From: Oscheius dolichura | Taxonomy: Eukaryota; Nematoda; Chromadorea; Rhabditida; Rhabditidae | NCBI GenBank assembly: GCA_932521035.1 | Contig: OW051493.1 | Location: forward strand, 124,001-188,000 | Direction: 5' to 3' | DNA length: 64,000 bases | Shown here: one piece after another, positions 50,441 through 62,318 of the stretch | Layout: the number at the start of each line of letters is the position of its first letter | How positions within the stretch are numbered: the first letter of the stretch is position 1 | Position numbers and translations under genes: made by a program | The notes under the pieces: model-generated | Databases searched by the model: none | What the model was told of the DNA's origin: nothing | Seen by the model: the letters and a program-made list of their open reading frames with translations, nothing else

Positions 50441-50567
50441 TCAAAAGTGCTCGGGGTTGATAGCTGTGCCGTAGCAAGCAGCGTCAAAGAAAAGGATAAT
50501 TTCCAGGGGGAAATTAATCCAGGGGGTCGCTGTCGTGCAGGAGATGATCACGGTGGCGAAGTATGAA
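50441..50567 (-). CDS. Last exon of an unrecognised membrane protein (partial)
   Basis: TTTCCAG acceptor at 50568, then 41 codons to TGA. They read SYFATVIISCTTATPW, NFPLEIILFFDAACYG and end TAINPEHF: two hydrophobic stretches with conserved-looking aromatics, so coding is likely. It needs a preceding exon ending in phase 2, which I could not find up to the zinc-finger gene. The hydrophobic open frame near 51200-51278 (-) ends in the wrong phase. No family is recognised. Confidence 0.5.
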
Positions 50568-51940
50568 CTGGAAAGGGTCGCCTGGCCAGAGGGGGAGGGA
50601 AATTAACGGTTCGGGGAGAGCAATTTAATTGAAGAAAAGGACAATAACATATAATAAAGGGGAGCAGAAGGGCGAGGGGGGACGGATGATCGTTGGCATG
50701 TGCTGATGACGGACAATTTGAACCTTTCTTACAAAGTTCCGTTTTCGAAAAATTCAGGTTCCATTTAAATGGATATATCTACCAGATCTTTTTCCCCATG
50801 GTCTATCGAGTGGGAAAAACCCCGACTCAAATAGGTCATTTCCAAGCCTGCAGCCCTCTTTTCAAAGAACTGTCCCATTTTTGTATTGGGATATAGTATT
50901 TGGGGTACCAGCCACTATTTGGGTCGCCAATTGCCTACGAGATAAATGTCATCTTCTTCAGCACGGCGAGATCTGTCGATTGACATATCGTACGCCCAGA
51001 AATCGCATGGATTTTTCTCGCTAGGACCCAAACGACTCCAAGAGGATATTTTGAAAATTCAAATACCTTCTTGATCCTATTTGACTTTGAAATAGGTGCA
51101 TAGCATGCTCTCTAGCCGAGATCGATAGTGTTTTAGATAGAGCTCGACGAGCTCTGTTCTGGGGGAGCTGTCCGCTGGCTCTTGTTTCACGTACACTATT
51201 AATTTGGGGAAACAAGGCCAGTAGTAGTATCATGCACGCTTTGATTAAGAATACCCGCCATTCCTCTTTCCATGACATTTTTTTAAATGAAAAACGATAG
51301 TTTATTCAGACTGGGTCTCGAATATCTGTTTTGTGACAATAAATAAGAGAGAGAACGAGATTGGGAGACGTGAAAGTTTAAAAAAGTAGGGTCAGATAAA
51401 TGACATAGAATGCATGCTACTGGGTCGATAGAAGACGATTAAAAAATTAGAAAGAAAAATGAATTTTGGTGTCAAAGTCTTTGGTAGAAAATGGGTTACA
51501 GTATACTTACAAAGTTGGAGAGAAATACGGGGAGGAATACGGTAGGCAGAAATCACAAATTCAGCTATTTTGGGGGCGATCTAAGCGGGAATTCTAACGG
51601 TTTCAATTTGTCTTTTTATTTCCAAGATATGCCAAAATGGAAAAAAATTGGGAAAGTTTCAATATTTTCAGTTTTTTTATGGCAGGATTACGGTAGGAGA
51701 CGAGTTTTTTAGGGGATCAGGGTGAAACAGTTTTCAATATTTTTGGGCAGTTTCCCGTATTTTTATTAGCTAATTATCTCTGTTTTTAGGGATTCTATTC
51801 GGGTAGAAAAGAGCTAAAAATCCGGGGGAGACGGAAGCACCTTATACATTAGATTACGGTATATTTGGACGAGGGATGAAAGCCTGGCGGTGAGAATAGG
51901 ATACGGTAGAGGGGACGGGGAGAGTAGGGATGTGAAGAGA
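50568..51940. other. Gene-poor stretch with degraded repeats
   Basis: 50800-51200 resembles 2660-3060 in inverted orientation. The clearest match is 21 bp, tttgaaataggtgcatagc.. (51086-51106) against its complement at 2728-2748. It should also contain missing 5' exons of the membrane gene at 50441. Confidence 0.5.
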
Positions 51941-54900
51941 TTATTGGGGAATGGCTTCGACGACGAGTTTGGCGGGACCGTTGACCAGGGATCGGACCGG
52001 CAGCTGGGCCACGAATTCGCCGACAAAAAGACCCTGAAAATTGGAAATTTATAGGAGGAAAGTCGAGAGGAATGAAGCCTATGATTATTCTTGGATTTTT
52101 ATGGAATTCTTGAAACATAACCGAATTTTTACTGTTTTGCATCAAAAGTGGTTTTGCTCTCTTTTTTTTAGTCGAACAAAAACGGCAAAAATGGATAAAA
52201 CTGTGATTTATAGAACCTACCAAAAAATATAATAAAATGATAAAGATCTATTGAAATCGTAAGATAATGAGATAATAGTTTAGTAAATCGCCTGAAACAA
52301 TCACAATTCTTTACATACCACCGGTACTCATTAGAAATATTGGATAACAATTTAATTTTATAGAAATATTGAAGCATAACTTCTTTTTCCAATGGATTAC
52401 AGTAATCTTTCCTTGAAAATCAGGCAAAAGTTGAGAATTTGCCCGTGAATCCCAAAATGGTCCCGAACGGAAGCAAATTACTGTAGCCTATCCGTTAGAA
52501 AAGAACTATATTGTAGTTTTACTCATATTTTATTCAGTTTTGCCGGAAATGCTATGAAAAGGTCCACCAAATGAAAAAACAATCAACGGCTCATTCATCT
52601 TCTTATATTTTATACTATTATTGAAACCTGAGCCAATTTTTACTGTTGGAGTATAAAATTGAGGCAAAAATTATAATAGATTTAGAAAACTACCACACCA
52701 GTACATGAATGACTCACGTAAATATTTAGTACTCCATCCAAAACATTTCATAGCAAATATTTACGGATTTTGGAGATAATTTTGGGCAGTTATACGAGTG
52801 TAAAAGAAGAAAACTGGAAAATTTAACGTGGCGACCCCTATTCGAAATCATCCCGTGGAACATTTCCTTCAATTATTGTAGCTGCCCCGAAACATTTCAA
52901 ATTTCCAATATAGTCCATTTCCAACGGATATTCCCCGGATTCAACCTTGGCGGTGCGTCTCCGCTACGGGACCCGGTTTGAAAGCTCCCTGGTCCCGTAG
53001 CGGAGAAGTTTTTACGAGGGATATCCGTTGGAAATGGACTATTTTTCCCCAAATTTATTGAAGCTACAGTAGTCCTTATATAAAAAACTCACATGAGGTT
53101 CGCTGATCCTTAGCACGAAGTTTTGCATTACATGAGTCTTTTCCTGGGAGGGTTTGACATATCCCTCTGGGAGAGATTCCGACGAGGGAGAGAGGGAACC
53201 GCTCTGAACCTTATCATATTCCCAGGAAGCAGTAGAAACCTACAGTATGGCTATTCCTCTCGAGGACCTTCTCCGGGTCGGCTTCTTTCTTCGGTACTGT
53301 GAGATCTAACCCGGCGTGGGCTACTGTAGCATGGGCCAGAAGGCTATTCTCATCCGGATAGGCGTGACTACAAACGGCGCACTTGAAGACCTGCTCGCCG
53401 AACTGAAAATCATTTTTCGGTATATATATTTTGTTTTGTTCTGGATTCTGGATAAAATTCTACTCAACCCTATCTTATGATTTATTGATGGACTTTACCT
53501 TATTAGCCATGGCCATTTGCAAAGCGACTTCCGTTGTCATTTGGAGGGATTCGTCTTCATCCATATCCTAAAAATTCCCCATTTTCTATTTGTTTCAAAA
53601 GGGGGGTATTTCTGACCTGGCCGAGGTTATCCTTGGCCTCGTCCATTCGCTTATGCCGTTCGACGTGCATTTCCAGGTTCTTTTGGTCCTTGGTGGAATA
53701 TTGGCACTGGTTGCAGCGGAGAATTGAGGGATCCGATTCTGGAAAATGTATAAAACTAAGTGATTCTCCCATAAGTCGATAATTTGATGGAATCCCCGAA
53801 AGATTTTCAAAAATTCTGGAATAAAACTCACTGGCAGCGGAATCTTTGAACTGTTGGACCAGATATTCGGTCATGTGTGACGTCATCTGATGGGATTGTT
53901 GCTCCTGCTCGTCCTTGCTCATATGGCCACAATGTCGACATTCCAGGGAAGGGGAAGACGGGATCTAGAAGAGGGTTGCTTTGCTTTCACGTAAAATTGA
54001 AATAATGGAGATTGGAGAAGGAAATACCCCGACCAAAACGGTAAAAATACTAACCTGTCCCGTCAAAAGAGAAGAAACATCCCCGACGTGTTCCGACTGC
54101 ATGTGGAGGGCTAGCTGGTTGCCGGGAAGACGCTTCTCACACAGGGGACACTTTGCCTCCTCGGAGGAAAAGGCCGCGTTGGGCGGGACTATCGCCAGCT
54201 GGGGAAGGTTCGGCTTCGACGAGGTTACTGGAAATAATGATTACCAGGGATAATGAACAAAATACAAGAATAAATATGAAATTATATGTTTAGGGTAAAA
54301 CATATAAAGAATGGAAGGTTTTTAGACCTATTATTGCTCTTTGATCAGTCGTAAAATTGCTAATTCGAGCAAAGAATTACTCAAAAATTACAGTATCCAC
54401 AGCGCAGTAATTTCTCAAGTATTTTGCGTTCTTTATGTTTCCTGTAAAACATAAGAATATCAAAATTTCCTTCCTAGTGATAGATAGATACGGACTTACA
54501 AGAAAAACTTGAGAGGATACAGTAATCTTGATTATTTTTTGTTTTAGGGGCTATTCAAAATGTGAGCAGAGCCTAGCGGCTACTTTCGCCATGCATTGCA
54601 ACCGTTTTTCAGTTACAAATTTAGAAGATCCGTGGATGCGGGGCATTATGATTTCTCTAATCCCCCGCCTAAAATACCTCTCCTTCTCTATTTTTACCCG
54701 GCTCATCGCTAAGTGCAGGTGTTATGAGGTAATTCTCCTTTCCCGCGGGGGTAGCTCCGAGCTAAATATCCCGAATTGACGCGGGTACCCGCGTCAATCG
54801 AATAATGTGCCACGTAAGAGTTTTCGGGGGAGGGGATCAGGTAGACTTATAGGTTTGATCGCAAGAAAAGCTCTAAAAAGGCACCAGGCAGTGGATATCT

Positions 54901-57900
54901 AGGGGGGAAGACGCTTGAAACCGTGTCAAATTAGAAGAAACTGGCCTGAACTCAATGAATATTTGAAAACAGTAGATTAACTGCTTGAAACAATTTCAGA
55001 ATAAGGACAATACTCACTTCTTGTCTGGGGAAGGGGAGGAATTTGATGGGCGTCCTGCTTGTGCTGGCGGAGTTGTTGCCGGGTTTTCAGCTCAAGATGG
55101 CACTGATCACACCTGGAAATTGTCCATATCTTCCGACAGTTATTGACTACATTTGCCCTGGAGGAATTTAGCCCATCTCTAAAACAGAAAAAGTTCAAAT
55201 TTTCCATATTCCAAAGCTTGGACTAAAGAATTGTGTAACTTATGATCAAGTAATGAATAATCTTGAACAACATCTGGCTAATTTTCAAATTTTTAGGTTT
55301 TACGTAGCCTTTGTATATTCTCGTCAAAATAAAGAGGCAATGGATCAATGGGTTCATAAAGTTTATAAAACGAATTCTTACCGGAAAGTGAGTTGTCCCT
55401 GGCGTTCCTTCTCCAACGTGTCCACATTCCCAATTACGTGCTTGTTCTCGTCGATGACGATTCCGTGCATTTTTAGCATATGCGTTCGGAGGAAGTACTT
55501 ATTGCAGACCTGAAACAGGCAAATAATTTTCCGTTTTCGAATAAATTTCACGGATTTATAGAATATTCAACTCAGTAACTCAAATCAGAGCTCTTTCCTT
55601 TTGAGAAAGCAGCAAAACTTTGAAAAAATGAAACGAACCTCCTTGTTGCAGAGATCACAATAATTCTTCCCGTTTGAAGAGTACTGCCGTTTCATTCCTG
55701 GCTGTCCTGGGTGCTTTGGCTGAAAAACAGACGGGTTACTGTATCCTAATTAGCAAAAAATAGCACTACAGTATCCCTACAAAACAAAATACTCCATTTT
55801 TAGTACAAAATTGTAAATTAGCATCTTTTTTATTTGAAAATGTTTCCCCGCTTCCATAAGTTTTCCCAAAATTCAAAATTTCCAATGTGAAGCTAAATTA
55901 GGAGCGAAAAACTAACCGTCAATGATAAACCGCCATTCGGGTCCAAATCCATCATTGGGAAGGCCTGCTGCCCCATTCCTGGAAGAAGAAACGGGAAGAC
56001 AGGCGGTCCACCCATCAATATCCTATACATTTTTATTATTTCTCCCCTTATTTATATGACTACCTCTGCCCCAAGGGGGTGTGCTGTGTCATTTTGTGAT
56101 TTTGAAGATATTCCAAGGAGGTAAAAGCCTTGTCACACTCGTTACAGGGATAAGCGTTGGGGGACATGACTTTCCTGAAAAATTTTATTTCTATAAGTTT
56201 CTAATGGGGCTTATAAGAGCTGTTAGGGTGAAGAAATACCATTGCATCAATTTTGATTGGTGAAAAACATACTTATCATGTTCTGTTGCCCTGTGTTGAA
56301 GCAGTTCGAGGGGATTGTCGCACTCCTTTCCACAATCAAGGCAGGTAGCCGTTCCAGAGGTCAGCGAGTTCAGAAGATTCTCAAAATGCCTGGAAAATAG
56401 AGGAATTTTAATGTTTTTGAGCAATTTTCAAGTATAATAATGAGTTTTTCACAATTTAGCTGTCTAATTGTGGTTAGGAAAAAAATCTACAGTAAGCTAA
56501 CAGAAAAACTTATGATCATTAGAATAAACGAGATGATTCATCAAAAAACACCAATAGTTCTTTTTTTTCTTTTGAAACAAAAATGACCAGAAATAAATAT
56601 GCTTTAGAATTTCTAGATAAATCGGCTATTGAATTCTTCTGTGATGCAGTTCTACCTAAATCTTCACTGTTCGAAGTTCAAAAATACCGTAACCCGAAAT
56701 AAATAACTCCCCGTTCTTTCTCTAACCCTGCAAGTAGAAATCTAACTGTCATTTTCAAAATGGAGAAAGTGCCAGACTTTTCAGTTTGATCTTTTCAAAG
56801 TTCGTTAGAGCATAAAAATTGTCAAATGTATGGAAATTGCTAGATATACCGGGTATTTTGCCCTCTTTGCTTCACCAACGGTCTTGTTTGCTAACAATTT
56901 TACTTGTAAGTAAAATCAACAATTCAAAAAAGGCAGAACCCAGAGATTTGTGGGAAAACTTGGATTTTTAGTAAATTTTTGGGAAACCCGTATGTTTTTT
57001 TATTTTATTATTTATGTTTAAAGCAACTACATATCCCGAGAATTTCGAACTACAGCAATTCATCTTTCCGTGAAACTTTATCTTGAAAATCTGTTCATTT
57101 TATTAAGTTATACTTTTCTCCCCGACATGTTCCAATTCTCCCCTGGCCCCTTATCGCTTTCCCGTTCCTCCCGTATTAAAATTTTACGATAGACAACGGC
57201 TAAAACCCACAGATAAGAGAGCCTTTTTTTACGTTTATAAACCATCAATTAGGTATTTTCAACCGGGGAAAATGGAGGGGAAACCTACTGTTTGGAATCG
57301 TCGTCTTCCGTCTTGCTCCGCTTTTGTGGCGGGGTCATTTCACCGTCATTCGCTACAATAACGGACTGTTGAGAGGCGGTAGAAGTCGACGGGGCCAGAT
57401 TGAATGGAAATCCTGGAAATTTGGAATTTTTTGTTTCGGATTGGATATTTGATAACACTTTAGCATTAGTTATGTTTCAAGCAAACTTAATATATTTTTA
57501 AAAAACTAACCAAAATTGAGAGGATTCGGTGGGCCGCCTTTGTGCTGCTCCTTAGGTTTCATCTGGAAAATAAGAACGTTAGAAATAAGGTTATTTCGAT
57601 TTTATGTCGGAGTTTTCTAGACCCCAGCTCAGTTGACACGTTTTTAGGGAATGTTTCGTGATTATCTTCGCTGTGGAATCCCACCAAGCAAATTTGGATA
57701 TTCTACAGTAACCTCCAAAGAATTCTGACTATAAAAGGCTCAGAAATCAGTAAAATATCAGATAGAAATGGAATTTTCCAAAGGATTTCCAAATGTTTCA
57801 GGTTTCCTATAAGGATTTCCAGTAAAATTGTATTGTCAATAACACTATTGCGATACTTCTAATTAGGTAATTTTTTGTGGCTGCAATAGGGCTGCCAGGC

Positions 57901-60900
57901 GTTATTTTGTACGTAATGTTTTTTTCGTCACGTTACCTTTCCGAATAATACATTTCTTTGATAAATGCATTTATCTTTTGTGTTCATATTTTTATCCATG
58001 ACGTTAGCTACATTTACCAGTAAAAAAAATAAGAAAAGCATCAAAAACCGATCTGTAAAACGTAATAACGTTTTGCATGAAATCTACGTACAAAATAACC
58101 GATTTTATTTTCTATTACGCAAGACGTCATCTCGTTTTATAATTCAGTTGTTGGTGCTTTTCTTATTTTTTTTACTGGTAAATGTAGCCAACGTCATGTG
58201 TAAAAACATGAACACAAAAGATAAATGCAGTTCTGAAAGAAATGAATTTTTCGGAGAGGTAACGTGAGGAAAAAGACATTACGTACAAAATAGCGCCTGG
58301 CAGCCCTAGCTGCAATTGGCTCTGTCAAGGTATTTTCCTCCTCGGTTCTGTTCTCTCCCTGTATTTCAACGATAAGAATCGAAAAATGTTTAGCAGTCCA
58401 TTAAAATGGCCGTAAAAGTGCCACGGATATCAAATTTGGCAGTTATCAAAAAATTATCAAAAGACAAAGATGAAAAGGAGCGGAAAATGCCACTGGTGTT
58501 CCTCGATCACTAAATAACAACGGACTTTGACATTTGGAGAATAAGAGGTGGCCCACATAATACGGGCAACTATTATTTTCACTTTAAATGGAAGGGTCGA
58601 AACATTTTGAGAACAGAATGGCATTACAGCTTGGATTCTTTACAGATTTGTTGAATTTCATAGAAAGGGCGCGAGAATAGGTAATTTTTATGGAATGTAA
58701 CACTCCATCACGATCACTATTTTAAAAAGAGAAACTCAAAGAATACTTGTGGTTTGACAGGAATGTACAAAAAGAGGGCGATAATTGGAAGAGTCAACCC
58801 CCTGCACTTTTTAAAAAAAGGAAACGTCTGCCCCGTATATCCCCCTACTCCCCCGGTCCCCTTTTCCCTCTCAAACTAGCGTCTCAAAAAGCAAAAAACC
58901 GTGATAGATCACTTCGTGGTCCGATGGCGGATGTAAAAAGTCGCTTCAAAGCACACACGTGTTGTTTCAATCTCAACCGGGGTCCCCTCAGTTGGCTGTA
59001 ATGTGAAACTTCCCCCAGATGAGGCTCGGCTAATAATTAGAACTTCTCTTTTAGAGGGGATACCTCTTCCCGGTTAAAAAACTACAGTATCCTTACTTTT
59101 GTCGGGCTGGTAGACATTAGAAGGGCCTGATTCTGGAGAGCGGCTATCGGATTAAAGGCCAGCGGGTTCATTGCTCCCATATTTCCCATCTGTTCCAAGA
59201 GCTGTTGAACACTGAAAATTTGAGATTTTTTGATGTTTTGTCCAGGATTTAGAAAAGTCCATATTTCAGATAGTAGGTTTTTCAGGAATACTAGAAATTG
59301 AAAACTTACTTATTCTGCTGTGCCAACTGTGGCATAATATTGGCCAGGAGATTCTGCATGGAGTTGAGATCAGCGGACGCCGGGGTTGGGGCCTTTGATG
59401 GGGTCTCCGCCGCGTTCTGAAACGGTACAAAACTTATAGACCCCAACATCTTGACATAGTCCTGAAGTTTTAGAATGTTTTAGGGGATATTCTTTAGAAA
59501 AAGCAAAGGGAATTCCTATTGCGAGGCAAGCGTGATCTCATTATAACTTTCAAAAGTGGAACATAATGATTTTTCAAGGTTTAGAGAGAACTTTAGGCTC
59601 GGTCCCCGATATTACGATCTCCTGCACCCGTAAAGTCTCGGCAGGACAGCGGTATAAAGGCGTCTAACAGTTTTAAATAAAGATAATTCGTCTGCCGAGA
59701 CTTTACGGGTGCAGGGTATCGGAATATCGAGGATCGAGCCGTAAAACCGGCTTGTATAGAGTTTCTTGTAAGATTTTAGGGGAATAGAAGCGCCTTACGG
59801 TAATATTTTATCGTTTTTAACCAATTTGACTTCAAATAAGGAATTTGAAAGATTTTTGTTTCGAGAAACTCTTTTAACCCGAGAAAGAAAGCAGACAATG
59901 ATAAATAGTATAGAGTATTTTATTTCAATGTTTTAGTCCCAAAAGTCGGTTAGAATTCTCTTTTTCCCGGTTGTTTTATCCCCCAACTGACCTCTCCATT
60001 GGCTACGGTAGACGCTGCTCCGGACGACGGCTGACTACTGGGCGACGGCGAGCCGCCATTTCCCATATTTTGAGAATTCATATACAGATTTTGTAGTGCT
60101 TTATTCTGAAAATAAAGAATCATCTTCGAGTAACTCTTTGGTTTTGAGAAATCAATATGTGAAAATGAAATGAAATTGAGGGTTGTAATGGGGGCGAAGC
60201 AAAGTGTTAAAATCACTTTTGCCCCTTGCCTCGCTCTCTTGGTTTTTTGAGAGTCAAGGAGCAATTTATCAAGAAACGGAGAGAGAGAGAAACGAACACA
60301 ATTCATTTCGAGAAAGAGAAACTCTCTTCTCGCCGTTTTTCGTTTCCCAGGCTGTTGGAAATGGCTTTGGGTGATGAAATGGGGGAAAAGAAGGAGATAT
60401 TAGGTTTTGGAGCAGTAAAAGCCGCTTTTCTCAATTTAGAAATGTTTTGAGTTGGTTATAATACACCCCTGAAGTAAGGGAAACTAATAAAACGTCTGCT
60501 ATAAACATTCAAAAATTCGAATCTTTCAGATTTTTCATGTTTAGGCGGTCCCATATTTGAATTTTCATAATTCTGTGGTACTAGAGTGACGGCATTATTT
60601 TCAAATTTGGAAAATCTCTTCGGATCCATAAAAAGTTTTTGTACCACTCTTTTGTGAAAAAAAGAAGTTAGCAATCAAAAATCGGGACCATTTCTCCTGG
60701 GATTTTGAGAAAAGACTGACAAAAGTAGCAAAGATTCGATTCCAGAAGAAGAAACGATTTCTTCTTTCTATTCTTTTTGTTTTAATGAGGACTTAAAACG
60801 TTATTTTGGAAAGAGAAGTAATCCATGGGGTCGACTTCTAGCAAGAAAACAAGTTTTGGTAATTTTTATGTTTAGTGGGGCCCGTAAAGGAGCGGCTGAA

Positions 60901-62318
60901 TTTCTGGAGCTAATGCTGGAGGCAGACGTGGTGTATTTTCCAAATGTGTAAAAGTTTGTACAAATTTTTAGAAGAAAATAAATGGTCCATGAAATACCGA
61001 AACCATTCCTGTTGAAGTTGAGAAAAGATGGAATATTTTGGCAATAAAGTAAACTCTCCTTATTCTGTATGTTTTAATGAGGGGTTAAAACATTGCAGCA
61101 GCCAAGAATTCTAATTTTATATACACAGATACAGATGAAAAAGTCAAATTTTTAGTATTTTCCATGTTTCGGGAGGATCATAAAGACGACCGCTTGCTTG
61201 AATACAACACTCAGTGAAGGTACAGTTTGGGGAAATTTCCTACTTTTAGTGTCGGTTTCTTCTATTCCCGGCCAAAGGGCACTTTCCCTTTTAGTCTCCC
61301 TCTAAAACCAAAGGAGAGATAAGAAAAGTAACACGGTTTCAAAGAAGTGCTCACAGCGTTTTTCATCAGCTCTTATCAAAAATTTTTCGAAGTCGAACCA
61401 TTGGCAGACACCGGGTCTATAGTCGACATTTAGTAGGGGGGAAAAGATAGGGAGAAACCCGCTTTATTTCCTCTATTTTCCAGCTATTTCCAGGGTCCAG
61501 GAAATAGCCAAAGAGTCTGGATTCGTCTCTCTCTCTACTACTACTGCGCCCGGCTCTCACCTTCCCGTGCAAAAATTTTGACATCTCGCAGGAGGAATGG
61601 CCGGGAGGGGGAGCCACGAAAAATAACAACAGCTGTCTTTGAAAAGTTGAAATAACTTTGGACAGCAGGAAACGAAAATTAGAGGAAGAAGTTCTATTTT
61701 GGAGGAAATTTGGAGAGGAAATGTTTCAAATCGATTAGATAATGACTAAAATGGAGCAGCTATTGATTTATTTGATCTTTTATAGTAGAACAAGCGCTTT
61801 TGTTCCAATTTTCTGGCTACAGTAGCCAAGAATTTTAAAATTTTACCACTGTTAGACAGCCAAAAAACTCACATCCTTCAAAAAATGATCAAAATTTGAA
61901 TTTTTTATGTTTTTAGACGACCTTTTATTGTGAAAATAAAGCGGGAATTTGATTGGTCGTGTGTTCTATCGGTAAGAATGGTACAGTGCAACAAAAATCA
62001 CCTGTTCTGTGATTCCGATTTTCCCACGGTTAGACAGTTAGACGGCTGTACAGCTAAACCCCCAATTTCTTTGAGAAATTTCAGAAAATGATCACAAAAA
62101 GATTTCAATGGGCTTTTTTATTTTAAAAACTTCGGTAAAATTTGATTTATCCATGTTTCGAACGACACAATGAAACTCACATGTTCTCCAATTCCGAAAA
62201 GAACGCTGAGGTCGACGTTCTGAGGCATCGAATCCTGTGAGATCATGGTATTCAAAGACGGAGAGAAGTGCTTCAGCCGGCGATGAGTGGCCAGATAATA
62301 CTTGTTACAGAGCTCCTT
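51941..62318 (-). CDS. Multi-C2H2 zinc-finger protein (5' end outside window)
   Basis: Nineteen exons, all in phase: 62181-62318, 59992-60105, 59310-59416, 59097-59211, 57511-57562, 57289-57412, 56273-56389, 56064-56174, 55917-56022, 55639-55719, 55382-55509, 55018-55112, 54055-54227, 53832-53964, 53617-53738, 53499-53567, 53244-53402, 53093-53209, 51941-52033; 717 aa visible. Nine finger units can be read, among them CLDCGKECDN..H..H, CNECDKAFTS, CDLCNKEVCNKYFLRTHMLK, CDQCHLELKTR, CPLCEKRLPG, CNQCQYSTKD and CAVCSHAYPD. The first exon shown (ELCNKYYLATHRRLKH) is the second half of a finger whose CxxC must lie upstream, beyond 64000 or unrecognised. Between fingers 1 and 2 is a Gln/Asn/Ser-rich region and a candidate NLS, PPQKRSK. 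Probably a nuclear DNA- or RNA-binding regulator; I cannot name an ortholog. Confidence 0.9.
52911..53041. mobile_element. Palindromic element, family B, copy 4
   Basis: Best-preserved copy: ends tagtccatttccaacggata and tatccgttggaaatggacta, inner arms gcgtctccgctacgggaccc / ctggtcccgtagcggagaag. In the last intron of the zinc-finger gene. Confidence 0.9.
54776..54797. repeat. Perfect 22-bp palindrome
   Basis: ttgacgcgggt followed directly by its complement acccgcgtcaa. In the intron between exons 12 and 13 of the zinc-finger gene. Confidence 0.9.
57880..58318. mobile_element. Large fold-back element, about 440 bp
   Basis: Left end ggctgcaatagggctgccag and its continuation ..gcgttattttgtacgtaatg are mirrored by cattacgtacaaaatagcgc..ctggcagccctagctgc at the right. 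Pairing continues inward (cttttgtgttcat.., gacgttagctacatttacca / tggtaaatgtagccaacgtc, ttttcttattttttt). The whole element could form one long hairpin. In an intron of the zinc-finger gene. Confidence 0.9.
59596..59740. mobile_element. Palindromic element, family C, full-length copy
   Basis: Outer ggctcggtccccgatatt / aatatcgaggatcgagcc and inner cctgcacccgtaaagtctcg / cgagactttacgggtgcagg arms. The spacer is inverted relative to the copies at 36518 and 45855. In an intron of the zinc-finger gene. Confidence 0.9.
61561..61584 (-). promoter_or_regulatory. Possible alternative first exon of the zinc-finger gene
   Basis: ATG at 61582-61584 (-) opens eight codons, MSKFLHGK, ending at a GTGAGA donor in phase 0, the phase required by the exon at 59992-60105. 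The upstream side is C/T-rich. If used, it would give an isoform lacking the first half-finger. This is inference from phase alone. Confidence 0.35.

Noticed and set aside
53981-54253. 90-codon open frame on the plus strand
   Set aside because: Antisense of zinc-finger exon 54055-54227.
55114-55199. Extra exon between zinc-finger exons 55382-55509 and 55018-55112
   Set aside because: The two exons join directly in phase (CG|G), giving TFRCDQC; the candidate exon breaks frame.
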